Origin: QHWF01 sp036848175
GTDB lineage: Bacteria > Acidobacteriota > Vicinamibacteria > Vicinamibacterales > CAVVIG01
Reading direction: 5' to 3'
Length of the DNA: 54,440 bases
Assembly (NCBI GenBank): GCA_036848175.1
Contig: DAIUKO010000010.1
Location: 1-54,440, forward strand
Shown here: positions 26,290 through 35,054 of the stretch, one piece after another
Layout of the letters: each line of letters begins with the position of its first letter
Numbering within the stretch: position 1 is the stretch's first letter
Translations under genes and position numbers: made by a program
Notes under the pieces: model-generated
Databases searched by the model: none
What the model saw: only the letters and a program-made list of their open reading frames with translations
Told to the model about the DNA's origin: nothing

Positions 26290-28356
26290 CTATGGCACAA
26301 CGGTGGGGCTTGACACCCTCCCCCCTGCCTGGCGCGTGTATTTGTTGAACCAGCTCATCATGTAGAGCTGCGTGCGAATGTAGTTCGACGGTTTCGTGCC
26401 GGTGCCGTGGTACTCCTCGTTGAACTGCAGCAGCTTGGTCGGCACGCCCTTCACTTTCAGTGCGGCGTAGTACTCCTCGGTCTGCGGCATCGGCGTGCGT
26501 CGATCGAGGACGCCCGTCATCAGCAGCGTCGGCGTCGTGACTTTGCCGACCGACATCAGCGACGAGTGCGCCAGCCAGTCCGACGGATCATCCCAGAACG
26601 GCTTCTTGAAGAAGCTGTAGGTGAACAACGGGATGTCGGTGTGCCCCGCCATGCTGATCCAGTCGATGACGGGGCAACGAACCGCGGCGGCTGCGAAGCG
26701 ATCGGTGTGGCCGATCACCCAGCTCGACAGCACGCCGCCGCCGCTGCAGCCGGAGACGTACATCCGCGTCGTATCGATGTAGCCCTTGCCGACGACGGCA
26801 TCGACGCCGGCCATGAGATCGTCGTAATCGGGTCCGGGATAGTTGTGATCGATGCCGCTCGAAAAGGCGCTGCCATAGCCGGTGCTGCCGCGCGGATTGG
26901 TGTAGAGCACGACGAAGTTGTTCGCGGCGAAGTTCTCGAACATCCAGTTGAACGCGACGTTGTACATCGAGAACGGCCCGCCGTGGATTTCGAGGATCAG
27001 CGGATACTTCTTCGACGCCTCGAACGACGGCGGCTTCACGATCCATCCCTGGACCTTGGTGTTGCCGGTTGACGTGTACCAGACCTCTTCGATCTTGGCG
27101 AGCTGCTTGCCGGTGAGCACGTCGCCGTTGACGTCGGTCAGCTTGGCAATCTGATTCGGCTGCTTCAGGCTGTAGCGGACGATGTCCTGCGGATGATCGA
27201 AGTCGGCGGCGGTTCCCGCGGCCACGAGATCTTTCGACACTGAATCGAAGGTGAGCACGTGCGTGCCGGTGGTCACACTCTTCACGCCGCCGTTAATTGC
27301 AGCGAACTGCACGTTCCGCGACCCGCGATCGTCGGCATCGAAGTACACGCCGCTGCCGTCCGGCGCCCATTGCAGATTGTTCGGATTGCGATCGTAGTCG
27401 CCGCTGATCTTTCTGATCGCGCCGCCGCCGATCGGGACCACCCACAGATCGCTGACCGTGTGCGTGCGGCCGCTCGGCTCGTAGCCGCTGAACGCGACCA
27501 GCTTGCCGTCGGGCGACACTGACGGATCGCCCCACGATCCGCGCTTCGTCACGAGATCGCGAATGGTGCCGCTGGCCACGTCGACGACGTAGAGCTGCGA
27601 TTCCTGATACTTCATGTCGGCGTCGCCTTCGCGAATGCCGTCGAAGACGATCGACTTGCTGTCGGGGGTCCAGTCGATCGTCGCCGCGCCGCGGAGCTCT
27701 CCGGCGCCGACGCTCCACTTGCCCGAGGTCAGCGCTTTCGGCGTCCCCCCTTCAGCCGGCACGACGAACAGGTGCGTGTAGCCGTCTTCGAGGAAGCCGA
27801 CGCGATCCTGACGATAGTGGAGAGTGCCGACGACGCGAGGCGCCGGCGTCCACTTCGCGCCCTTCGGTTCGCCCGGCATGCTGATCGTCCACTTCTCCTG
27901 ATCCGCCTCGAACATCGAGAAGGCGATCGATTTGCCGTCGGGCGACCACGCGACGTTGCGCGGCGCTTCGCTGACGTGCGTGACCGGCGTCGCCGGACCA
28001 TCGACATCCACCCAGCGGACGAAGATCTGCGATCCCTTCGGCTCGCCCTCGGCGAGATAGAGCAGCCGCTTCCCGTCGGGCGACCACCGCGCACTCGATC
28101 CCTTCACGAGGAAGCGGTGCTGCGATCCGTCGGCGTTGAGGATCCACGTCTCGGCATCCCACTTGTCTTCGAGCTTGTTGACGTGTTCGCGCGTGTAGAC
28201 GATGCGCGAGCCGTCAGGCGAAATCTGCGCGTCTCTCACGCGCTCCCAATCGAGATAGTGCTCCGTCGTCAGGAGCGTCGTCGATCGGGTTTCCTGACCG
28301 TGAAGCGCGAGGCCGCCGATGACGGCCATCGCCAACGCAACGGCAAAACGTCTCAT
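26290..28356 (-). CDS. S9 family prolyl oligopeptidase (secreted)
   Basis: 688 residues. A signal peptide (AVALAMAVIGGLALHG) is followed by a beta-propeller with repeated WSPDGK/SPDG motifs (about 45-400) and an alpha/beta-hydrolase domain (about 430-670). The domain shows ILEIHGGPFSMY (oxyanion region), nucleophile in VSGCSGGG, acid in GVLDRRTPM and His in EEYHGTG. It is of the dipeptidyl-peptidase IV/acylaminoacyl-peptidase type, cleaving short peptides in the periplasm. CTGGAGGGTGG is the ribosome site before the ATG at 28356. Lies downstream of the TPR gene on the same strand, 44 bp apart, so an operon is likely. A second S9 peptidase occurs at 48176. Confidence 0.93.
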   Translation of the reverse strand: MRRFAVALAMAVIGGLALHGQETRSTTLLTTEHYLDWERVRDAQISPDGSRIVYTREHVNKLEDKWDAETWILNADGSQHRFLVKGSSARWSPDGKRLLYLAEGEPKGSQIFVRWVDVDGPATPVTHVSEAPRNVAWSPDGKSIAFSMFEADQEKWTISMPGEPKGAKWTPAPRVVGTLHYRQDRVGFLEDGYTHLFVVPAEGGTPKALTSGKWSVGAGELRGAATIDWTPDSKSIVFDGIREGDADMKYQESQLYVVDVASGTIRDLVTKRGSWGDPSVSPDGKLVAFSGYEPSGRTHTVSDLWVVPIGGGAIRKISGDYDRNPNNLQWAPDGSGVYFDADDRGSRNVQFAAINGGVKSVTTGTHVLTFDSVSKDLVAAGTAADFDHPQDIVRYSLKQPNQIAKLTDVNGDVLTGKQLAKIEEVWYTSTGNTKVQGWIVKPPSFEASKKYPLILEIHGGPFSMYNVAFNWMFENFAANNFVVLYTNPRGSTGYGSAFSSGIDHNYPGPDYDDLMAGVDAVVGKGYIDTTRMYVSGCSGGGVLSSWVIGHTDRFAAAAVRCPVIDWISMAGHTDIPLFTYSFFKKPFWDDPSDWLAHSSLMSVGKVTTPTLLMTGVLDRRTPMPQTEEYYAALKVKGVPTKLLQFNEEYHGTGTKPSNYIRTQLYMMSWFNKYTRQAGGRVSSPTVVP

Positions 28357-28400
28357 ACCACCCTCCAGGCGCGTCGGCTATTTCAACATCCCCGCTAGCG

Positions 28401-29918
28401 CTACTGTCCGGCCGTGCTTCGCTGTGCGGTCGCCCGTTGCAGTCCCTGCACCGACAGGCGGCGGTTCGGCGTCCGCGCGAGCGACAGCTCGAACTGGGCT
28501 GCCGCATCCTTCATGCGGCCCTGCTCCACGAGGAGCTCGCCGTACATCTCGAACGAGGGCTTCATCGGTTCGACCGGACCCGACGGCGCATCGAGCGTCG
28601 TCTCGATCGCGGTGGCTTCCTTGAGCAGCTGTTCGGCGGCCGCCGCGTCCTTCTTCGCCGCCGCAACCGCGGCACCGATTTCCTTTTCCATGATCGCGAA
28701 CGGCTTCGCGCGATAGGCATTCGATCCGGACTCGGCCTGCGTCCGCATCGCCTTGAGTTTGTCGAGCGCCACGTTGGCGGTCTCGAGATCGCCGAGCTTT
28801 GCGGCGCTCAGACCGGCCGCGAAGACGTAGGCCGCGTTGCCGTCGTAGCCCGGCGCGCCGCCGTCACGCACGGGCGCCGCCGACAGCGGAAGCTTTTCCC
28901 ATTTCGTACTCTCGACGATCTGCCGCGCCTTCATCGAAGCGTAGCCGTTGCTGACGCCTGGACTCTTGTCCTTGTCCGCCACCGCCTTTGCGGTCGCCAG
29001 CGTCTTCTCGGCGTCAGCGAACTTGCCTTCCTGCAGGTACCCGTACTGGAGCCACGACAGCGTGTGGAAGTCTTCGCGGCCGCGCGGCAGGTTCTTCGCC
29101 TCCGCGAGATCGACCGCGGCCTTGTACGCGACGACGTTCGACGCGATGACGTCGTCCCACAGGCCGAGCTGCACGAAGATGTGCGACGGCATGTGCAGCG
29201 CGTGCGCCGCCGACGGCGCGATCTTCGAGTAGGCGCGCGCGGCGGGCAGCGCGAGGATCGCGTGATCCGGATCGTCGAACGAATGGATGATGAAGTGCGC
29301 GGCGCCCGGATGCTTCGGGTTGCGCTGGAAGATGTCTTCGGCGATCGCCGCTGCCTGCATCGCGTTGCGGAGATTGCTTTCGCCGGGCCGTCCGAGCCCG
29401 AGCAGCGACAGCGCGTAGAGAACGGCGATTTCGTCATCGCCCTTGTACTTGTCGTACAACCGCTTCATCGCCGCTGAGTACAAGACGTCGCGCGCGTACT
29501 TGTCGCCGACGCCGTACAAGACGTCAACGGCTTCGAGGAGATCGCGCTCCTTCCCCGCCGGCGCCTTCGCCGCCCGCGCGGCCGCCGTCGGCGCGAGGCG
29601 TTCGAGAACCTTACGCGCCGAGGCGATGTCCTGCTGCGCCCACAGCGGATGGTTGAAGCTCATCGCCTCGCCCCAGTACGCGAGCGCGAACGACGGATCA
29701 GCTTTCTGGGCGGCGCGGAAGGCGTCCGCGGCCGTGTCGAACTCGAAGTTGTGGAGCGCCTTCACGCCGGTGAGGAAGGCGCTTTGCGCCTCGCCCTTCG
29801 CCGACGTGGGGAACTGAATGGTGCCGAGCTCGCCGGACATCTTCGGCTGGGCGTTCTGCGCGCCGGCGGGACTCGCGAGGAAACCAAGGACGGCGGTGGC
29901 GAAGAGGAGTTTTTTCAT
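28401..29918 (-). CDS. Secreted tetratricopeptide-repeat protein
   Basis: 505 residues from the ATG at 29918, chosen because MKKLLFATAVLGFLASPAGA is a clean signal peptide; an in-frame ATG at 29975 would put 19 residues ahead of it. The rest is alpha-helical with TPR-like units (AYWGEAMSFNHPLWA, AQFELSLARTPN at the C-terminus). Conserved HFIIHSFDDPDHA and HALHMPSHIFVQLGLW blocks mark a family of periplasmic TPR proteins common in Acidobacteriota and Bacteroidota. Role unknown; a protein-protein scaffold is likely. The S9 peptidase follows closely. Confidence 0.85.
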   Translation of the reverse strand: MKKLLFATAVLGFLASPAGAQNAQPKMSGELGTIQFPTSAKGEAQSAFLTGVKALHNFEFDTAADAFRAAQKADPSFALAYWGEAMSFNHPLWAQQDIASARKVLERLAPTAAARAAKAPAGKERDLLEAVDVLYGVGDKYARDVLYSAAMKRLYDKYKGDDEIAVLYALSLLGLGRPGESNLRNAMQAAAIAEDIFQRNPKHPGAAHFIIHSFDDPDHAILALPAARAYSKIAPSAAHALHMPSHIFVQLGLWDDVIASNVVAYKAAVDLAEAKNLPRGREDFHTLSWLQYGYLQEGKFADAEKTLATAKAVADKDKSPGVSNGYASMKARQIVESTKWEKLPLSAAPVRDGGAPGYDGNAAYVFAAGLSAAKLGDLETANVALDKLKAMRTQAESGSNAYRAKPFAIMEKEIGAAVAAAKKDAAAAEQLLKEATAIETTLDAPSGPVEPMKPSFEMYGELLVEQGRMKDAAAQFELSLARTPNRRLSVQGLQRATAQRSTAGQ

Positions 29919-29998
29919 GAGGCCGTGATCGTAAGCCTCCCGCGCCGCGGACACAAGCGGGCACGTGCGTTGCACCTGCAGAAGCCCCAGCGAAACAC

Positions 29999-31984
29999 AT
30001 GCGTTTCAAAGATCGTGTCGAAGCCGGGCGGCAACTCGCCGCCTCCCTCTCCAACTACACCAATCGGCATGACGTGGTGGTGCTGGCTCTGCCGCGCGGC
30101 GGCGTGCCGGTCGGATTCGAGGTCGCGTCCGCGCTCCGCGCGCCGCTCGACGTGTTCCTCGTCCGCAAGCTCGGCGTCCCAGGTCATCCGGAATTCGCCA
30201 TGGGCGCCATCGCGAGCGGCGGCGTCCGGGTGCTGAGCGAAGACATCATCGACGAGCTCGGCATTCCACGAACCGCTGTCGAACAGGTCGCCGTGCGCGA
30301 GCGGCTCGAGCTCGAACGCCGCGATCGGCTCTATCGCGGCGATCGGCAGCTCCCGTCGCTGCGCGGCAAGACCGTGATCCTCGTCGATGACGGCCTGGCC
30401 ACCGGCGCGACCATGGAGGCGGCCATCGAAGCCGTCCGCGTCCATCAACCGTCGCGCGTCGTGGTGGCCGCACCGGTGTGCGCAACAGAGTCGGCCGCAC
30501 GGCTGCAGCGGATCGCCGACGAGGTGGTGTGCGCGCGCACGCCGGAACCATTCCAGGCCGTGGGGTTGTGGTACGAACGGTTCGACCAGACCACCGACGA
30601 GGAAGTGATTGCCCTGCTCGCCAAAGGCCACGAACCGGTCCGGCGCGAGCCACGACCGCTCATGCCGCACGAGATCGTCCGCGAACGCGCGCAGCGGCTG
30701 AACGGCGAGACGCGGGACTACGACGCGCTCATCGACGCGATTGGCGACGCGCGGCTGGTCCTGATCGGCGAGGCGACGCACGGCACACACGAGTTCTATC
30801 AGGAGCGCGCGATCATCACGGATCGCCTGATCGCCGAAAAGGGATTCACGGCGGTGGCGGTCGAGGCCGACTGGCCGGACGCGTACCGCGTGAACCGGTA
30901 CGTCCGCGGCATGTCCGGCGATCGGGACAGCGTCGAGGCGCTGAGCGACTTCGGCCGCTTCCCGACGTGGATGTGGCGTAACACCGCCGTCGTCGACTTC
31001 GTCGCGTGGCTGCGCGCACACAACGACACCGAACGGCCGGAGCGGCGCGTCGGGTTCTACGGCATCGATCTCTATAGCCTGCGCACCTCGATGGAGGCAG
31101 TGCTCGCGTACCTGACGAAGGTCGATCCGCAGGCCGCGGTGCGGGCGCGGCAGCGCTACTCGTGCTTCGATCAATTCCGCGAGGAGCCGCAGGCATACGG
31201 CTACGCCACCGAATTCGGGTTGTCGCCGACGTGCCAGCGCGAGGTCATCGCCGAACTCGTCGAGCTGCAGCGGCGGCGCAGCGACTATGCGTCGCGGGAC
31301 GGCCGCGTCGCGCGAGACGAGTACTTCTTCGCGGAGCAGAACGCGCGGCTGGTGAAGAACGCGGAGGAGTACTACCGGGCGATGTTCAAGGGACGCGACG
31401 AATCGTGGAACCTGCGCGACCGGCACATGACCGACACGGTCGTCGAGCTGATGAAGTTTCTCGGCCGCGAGGGTCGCGCCGCGCGCGTCGTGGTGTGGGC
31501 GCACAACTCGCACCTCGGCAACGCTCGCGCCACTGAGATGGGCGATCGCGGCGAGCTGAACGTCGGTCAGCTGATCCGCGATCGGTTCGGCGCCGACGCG
31601 GTGCTGATCGGGCAGACGACGCACGCCGGAACGGTGACGGCGGCGTCGGAATGGAATCATCCGGCGGAACGGAAGAGCGTGCGGCCATCGATGACGGGCA
31701 GCTACGAACGGTTGTTCCACGACGCCGGCGTTCCGCGCATGCTGCTGCCGCTGCGCGACGACGTCCAACTGGCGAGCGCGCTCGCGACGGCACGGCTGGA
31801 GCGTGCCATCGGCGTCATATATCTGCCGCGCACTGAGCGGCGCAGTCACTATTTCGTCTCGACGCTGCCGAGTCAATTCGACTTCGTCCTGCACTTCGAC
31901 GAGACCACCGCGCTCGAACCGCTCGAGCGCACGGCTGGCTGGGAAACCGGCGAACCCGCGGAAACCTTTCCAACAGGCCTGTGA
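29999..31984 (+). CDS. Phosphoribosyltransferase-erythromycin esterase fusion
   Basis: 661 residues. Residues 1-215 are a type I phosphoribosyltransferase with the PRPP loop VILVDDGLATGAT (126-138). Residues about 235-650 match the erythromycin esterase/EreA superfamily, with IGEATHGTHEFYQ (His261, His264, Glu265), EADWPD (Glu289) and WAHNSHLGN. In other bacteria these two families are often neighbours; here they are one polypeptide. The esterase domain may confer macrolide resistance or act on an unknown endogenous ester. The next gene overlaps by GTGA. No clear Shine-Dalgarno is seen before the ATG. Confidence 0.9.
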   Translation: MRFKDRVEAGRQLAASLSNYTNRHDVVVLALPRGGVPVGFEVASALRAPLDVFLVRKLGVPGHPEFAMGAIASGGVRVLSEDIIDELGIPRTAVEQVAVRERLELERRDRLYRGDRQLPSLRGKTVILVDDGLATGATMEAAIEAVRVHQPSRVVVAAPVCATESAARLQRIADEVVCARTPEPFQAVGLWYERFDQTTDEEVIALLAKGHEPVRREPRPLMPHEIVRERAQRLNGETRDYDALIDAIGDARLVLIGEATHGTHEFYQERAIITDRLIAEKGFTAVAVEADWPDAYRVNRYVRGMSGDRDSVEALSDFGRFPTWMWRNTAVVDFVAWLRAHNDTERPERRVGFYGIDLYSLRTSMEAVLAYLTKVDPQAAVRARQRYSCFDQFREEPQAYGYATEFGLSPTCQREVIAELVELQRRRSDYASRDGRVARDEYFFAEQNARLVKNAEEYYRAMFKGRDESWNLRDRHMTDTVVELMKFLGREGRAARVVVWAHNSHLGNARATEMGDRGELNVGQLIRDRFGADAVLIGQTTHAGTVTAASEWNHPAERKSVRPSMTGSYERLFHDAGVPRMLLPLRDDVQLASALATARLERAIGVIYLPRTERRSHYFVSTLPSQFDFVLHFDETTALEPLERTAGWETGEPAETFPTGL

Positions 31985-32670
31985 GCACACCACACATCTC
32001 CTCACCGTCGTCGCCGGCTCAACGCGAGGCGCGACCGGTCCGCGTCGCGATCGGGCCGAACGTGCTCGCCGGCGATCTCGCCGTGCCGGAACAGGCGCGC
32101 GGGTTCGTCATGTTCGCGCACGGCAGCGGCAGCAGCCGCTTCAGCCCGCGGAACCGCTACGTGGCGGACACGCTCCATCAGCACCGCCTCGCAACGCTGC
32201 TCATCGATCTCCTGACGCAGCAGGAAGAAGAGCTCGACGAGGTGACCGGACGGTTCCGGTTCGACATCGCGATGCTGGCGGATCGACTCGTGGCGCTGGG
32301 CCGATGGGCTCAGCAGGAGTCGAGACTGATGGATCTGCGCGTCGGTCTCTTTGGCGCCAGCACCGGCGGCGGCGCGGCGCTGCTCGCGGCCTCACTGGAG
32401 CCTCACGGTTTCCACGCCGTGGTCTCTCGCGGCGGCCGACCCGATCTCGCCGGCGCGGCGCTGACGCGCGTCCTCGCGCCGACGCTGCTCATCGTCGGCG
32501 AGCGCGACGAATCGGTGATCGCCCTGAACGAGCGCGCGATGGCGCAGCTGCGCGCGGAAGTGCGTCTGGAGATCGTTCCTCGCGCGACCCATCTCTTCGA
32601 GGAAGCGGGCGCGCTCGAACACGTCGCCGGGCTCGCGGCCGATTGGTTCACGACGCATCTCGGGGCCTGA
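31981..32670 (+). CDS. Alpha/beta hydrolase (dienelactone hydrolase-like)
   Basis: 229 residues, cytoplasmic. FMFAHGSGSSR-type oxyanion strand (VMFAHGSGSS), nucleophile elbow GASTGGG, acid in VGERDESV and catalytic His in PRATHLFEE form a complete triad. Fusions of this hydrolase with a phosphoribosyltransferase exist in mycobacteria, so the genetic coupling here (GTGA overlap with the PRT-esterase gene) supports a shared, still unclear function, perhaps hydrolysis of a phosphoribosylated or ester product. Start: GTG at 31981. Confidence 0.88.
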   Translation: MSTPHISSPSSPAQREARPVRVAIGPNVLAGDLAVPEQARGFVMFAHGSGSSRFSPRNRYVADTLHQHRLATLLIDLLTQQEEELDEVTGRFRFDIAMLADRLVALGRWAQQESRLMDLRVGLFGASTGGGAALLAASLEPHGFHAVVSRGGRPDLAGAALTRVLAPTLLIVGERDESVIALNERAMAQLRAEVRLEIVPRATHLFEEAGALEHVAGLAADWFTTHLGA

Positions 32671-32712
32671 CCGGCGGCACTGAAGGGCTGCGCTACCGTT
32701 TGAGGAGACATC

Positions 32713-33093
32713 ATGACTCGCAACATTCCACGCGGCGAGTGGCGCGGCGAGCTCGATAGCTTCAGCAGACAACACGAAGGCTGGATCGTGAGCGTCACCG
32801 TTGCCGGCGCCGACGGGGCGGTTCAGACCGAAGCGCGCGACCTGCCGCTGCAAGGCATCAGTGCTGATTCACCAGCCAGCGACCGTGTCGACATCATGAT
32901 TGGCGAACAGGCCAGAGGCCACGTCACGCACGTCGTGGATCCCGTGGACGTCGCGATCAACATGACCGACGACGGCGCCGAGCGCGGCGTCCGTATCCGC
33001 GCCGCCGACGGCTCGACGACGACCGTCGAATTCCGAACGCCGATGCACGCCGATCAGGTCGACGGATTGCCCGCCCCTCAGAGCTCCAGCTGA
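32713..33093 (+). CDS. DUF5335 family protein
   Basis: 126 residues with the pattern of DUF5335: RGEWRGELDSFSRQHEGW, EARDLPLQGISAD and a beta-rich C-terminus. No catalytic motif is visible. TGAGGAG lies ahead of the ATG. It follows the PRT-esterase/hydrolase pair at a 42-bp distance, so it is likely in the same operon; family members often neighbour stress-response genes. Cytoplasmic. Confidence 0.75.
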   Translation: MTRNIPRGEWRGELDSFSRQHEGWIVSVTVAGADGAVQTEARDLPLQGISADSPASDRVDIMIGEQARGHVTHVVDPVDVAINMTDDGAERGVRIRAADGSTTTVEFRTPMHADQVDGLPAPQSSS

Positions 33094-33107
33094 ATCCCGA
33101 TCGTCTG

Positions 33108-33677
33108 ATGACGTTGACTGCGATCGCCGCGCAGCTCCTTCGTCTCGATCACGCGCTGCGCGCGTGGGCAGTCACGCATCGCATCGCCTGGCTGGATCGG
33201 CCGATCTTCCTGCTCAGCGTGACCGGCGTCTTCGGCGGGATCTGGATGTTCATCGCGCTCATCCTGGCCATCCTCGGACGACTGCTCTGGCGCGATTTCG
33301 GCAGACTGGTGCTGGCGCTGGTCGTGACCACCGTGCTCACCGATTACGTGCTGAAACCGGCGATCCATCGCGCGCGGCCGTTCCGGTGGACGCCCGACGT
33401 CGTCGTCATCGGCTTCCACTCATCGAGTGCGTCGTTTCCGTCCGGCCACACCGCCGCCGCCGTCGCGGGCGCATTCGTGTTCACGCGCCTGATGCCGGAG
33501 GGCCGCGTCGCGTGGTGGCTGCTCGCGGCGGTCATCGCGTACTCGCGCATCTATCTCGGCGTCCACTACCCGCTCGACGTCGCGGCCGGCGCCATCGTCG
33601 GCATCGCCTGCGCGGCGGTAATCTGGCGGCTCACGAAGGGCCGTCAGCATCGGATCGCTCTGGGCTACGATCGCTGA
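33108..33677 (+). CDS. PAP2 family phosphatase (membrane)
   Basis: 189 residues, about five transmembrane helices. The three lipid-phosphatase motifs are intact: KPAIHRARP, FPSGHT and SRIYLGVHYPLD. Members dephosphorylate undecaprenyl pyrophosphate, phosphatidic acid or related lipids at the outer face of the membrane. It begins 14 bp after the DUF5335 stop and ends one base before the MmcQ/YjbR start. Confidence 0.92.
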   Translation: MTLTAIAAQLLRLDHALRAWAVTHRIAWLDRPIFLLSVTGVFGGIWMFIALILAILGRLLWRDFGRLVLALVVTTVLTDYVLKPAIHRARPFRWTPDVVVIGFHSSSASFPSGHTAAAVAGAFVFTRLMPEGRVAWWLLAAVIAYSRIYLGVHYPLDVAAGAIVGIACAAVIWRLTKGRQHRIALGYDR

Positions 33678-33678
33678 C

Positions 33679-34047
33679 ATGACGGCCAATGAATTCAGAC
33701 GCATCGCGCTCGGATTCGCGGACGCGATTGAAGGCGCGCACATGGGACATCCCGACTTTCGCGTCAGCGGCAGGATCTTCGCGACGCTGCACGCCGACAA
33801 CAAGCACGGCATGGTCAAGCTGCCTCCGGACGAGCAGGAAAGGTTCGTGCGAGAGAATTCCCAGATGTTCGCGCCCGAGAACGGGGCGTGGGGACGGCAA
33901 GGTTGCACGCGCGTGCAGCTGGCCGCCGCGGACGCCGAGACGCTTGGCGAAGCGCTGACGCTCGCGTGGCGGGACGCCGTCAACAAGGAGCCGACTGGCA
34001 AATCGAAGCGTCGACGAACCGCGCGGCGACCCGTACGGCGACGCTGA
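33679..34047 (+). CDS. MmcQ/YjbR family protein
   Basis: 122 residues matching the cysteine-deficient CyaY-like/YjbR fold: FRRIALGFADAIEGAHMGHPDFRV, then KLPPDEQERFV and a C-terminal LTLAWRDAV helix. The last 17 residues are an Arg/Lys-rich tail (KSKRRRTARRPVRRR), which suggests nucleic-acid contact. Last gene of the 29999-34047 string; strong hairpins follow immediately. Confidence 0.85.
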   Translation: MTANEFRRIALGFADAIEGAHMGHPDFRVSGRIFATLHADNKHGMVKLPPDEQERFVRENSQMFAPENGAWGRQGCTRVQLAAADAETLGEALTLAWRDAVNKEPTGKSKRRRTARRPVRRR

Positions 34048-34074
34048 AGGCGACCCTAAAAGAGTCGCCGTACG
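34032..34074. terminator. Hairpin at the end of the PRT-esterase operon
   Basis: CGTACGGCGAC (34032-34042) and GTCGCCGTACG (34064-34074) form a perfect 11-bp stem spanning the stop codon of the MmcQ/YjbR gene. No T-run follows, so it may act in a Rho-linked or RNA-stabilising way. Confidence 0.5.
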
Positions 34075-34091
34075 AGTACCACCGCATCACT

Positions 34092-34122
34092 CGTAGGGCA
34101 GCCCTTTCGCGGCCGCCCTACG
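34092..34122. terminator. Hairpin between convergent genes
   Basis: CGTAGGGC (34092-34099) pairs with GCCCTACG (34115-34122) across a 15-nt loop between the convergent MmcQ/YjbR and Ala/Pro-rich genes. It probably serves both directions, but lacks a T-tract. Confidence 0.45.
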
Positions 34123-34128
34123 GACCAC

Positions 34129-34980
34129 CTACTTCTCCACTCGCTGTTTGATCTGCGCGAGCTCGGTCTTCATGTGTTCGAGCATCGCGCGGTCGATCGA
34201 GATCATCGTCTGTTGGGCGTTCGCCGCGAGCGCGGCGTCGATGAGTGCGATCACTTGGCCGACCTGCGCGGCGACGTTCGTGTCGGCGGAGGGCGGCGCT
34301 GTCGCGGCCGTCGGCGAGGCTGAACCAGACGTCGTGGTCGCCGGAGTGGCGGCCGGCGCTGGCGCAGGTGTCGGTGTGGCAGGTGCCGCCGCAGGTGCGG
34401 GAGCCGGTGTGGCCGACGCAGGCGCGGGCGCCGGTGCCGCAGGCGCAGGAGCCGGTGCCGCAGGCGCAGGAGCCGGTGTGGCCGACGCAGGCGCGGGCGC
34501 CGGTGCCGATGACGCGCTCGGCGCCGTCGCGGTCACGCCCGACATCGCTGCGCTGAACGCGTTCATGTGCGATCGGAACTCCTTGAGGTTGGCGGCGACT
34601 GCCGGATCGAGACCTTTGCTCGGCGTCTCCCCCTCGCGGCCGCTCGTGCCGACTGGCGTGTCGGGCGCGGGCGCGGCGAGCAGCTCGCCGGCGAGCCGAT
34701 CGATCTCCTGGTAGTGCGTCTTCCATTCGGGCGACGCCGTGCTCGCCGCTTTCTCGAGCGCGAGGTAATGCGTCTTGAGATCGGCGAGCTTCTTGAACGC
34801 GTCGCCGCTCGGCGCCGGCGCGTTGAGCACCTTGTTCAGCGCGCTGCGGGCCGCGCTCAAATGGTCGGCCGCGGGATTCGGCTGAGCAGCCGCCTTCGGA
34901 CTCTGTGCGAACGCAAACGTCGGCGCCGCGGCGATCGCGAGCACCACGACTGTTCTGGTCATCTGATTCATCACTCGCAT
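34129..34980 (-). CDS. Secreted Ala/Pro-rich protein of unknown function
   Basis: 283 residues from the ATG at 34980, which follows GGAGG at a good distance; an in-frame ATG at 35028 has no such site. After a signal peptide (TVVVLAIAAAPTFAFAQ), a helical domain (about 30-150; ALNKVLNAP, KTHYLALEKAAS, YQEIDRLAGELL) precedes a long low-complexity linker of alternating PAPA/SATPAPA (about 155-230). A short C-terminal helix (VIALIDAALAANAQQTMISI) follows. The linker looks like a periplasm-spanning spacer, as in TonB-like or cell-wall-attached proteins. No family recognised. Confidence 0.75.
   Translation of the reverse strand: MRVMNQMTRTVVVLAIAAAPTFAFAQSPKAAAQPNPAADHLSAARSALNKVLNAPAPSGDAFKKLADLKTHYLALEKAASTASPEWKTHYQEIDRLAGELLAAPAPDTPVGTSGREGETPSKGLDPAVAANLKEFRSHMNAFSAAMSGVTATAPSASSAPAPAPASATPAPAPAAPAPAPAAPAPAPASATPAPAPAAAPATPTPAPAPAATPATTTSGSASPTAATAPPSADTNVAAQVGQVIALIDAALAANAQQTMISIDRAMLEHMKTELAQIKQRVEK
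34401..34508. repeat. Repeat inside the Ala/Pro linker
   Basis: An identical 39-bp stretch starts at 34401 and again at 34470, giving a 69-bp (23-codon) period within the linker, with shorter GGTGCCGCAGGCGCAGGAGCC units between. Likely length-variable. Confidence 0.8.
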
Positions 34981-35054
34981 CAGCGGTTCCTCCTTCGCCT
35001 GTGACGGAGCAACGCCGATGCCGCCCATGGCTCGACAGCAACTGACGCGGAGTT

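Noticed and set aside
29915..32005. 696-codon open frame antisense to the PRT-esterase fusion
   Set aside because: Low-complexity shadow; the plus frame shows intact PRPP loop and esterase motifs.
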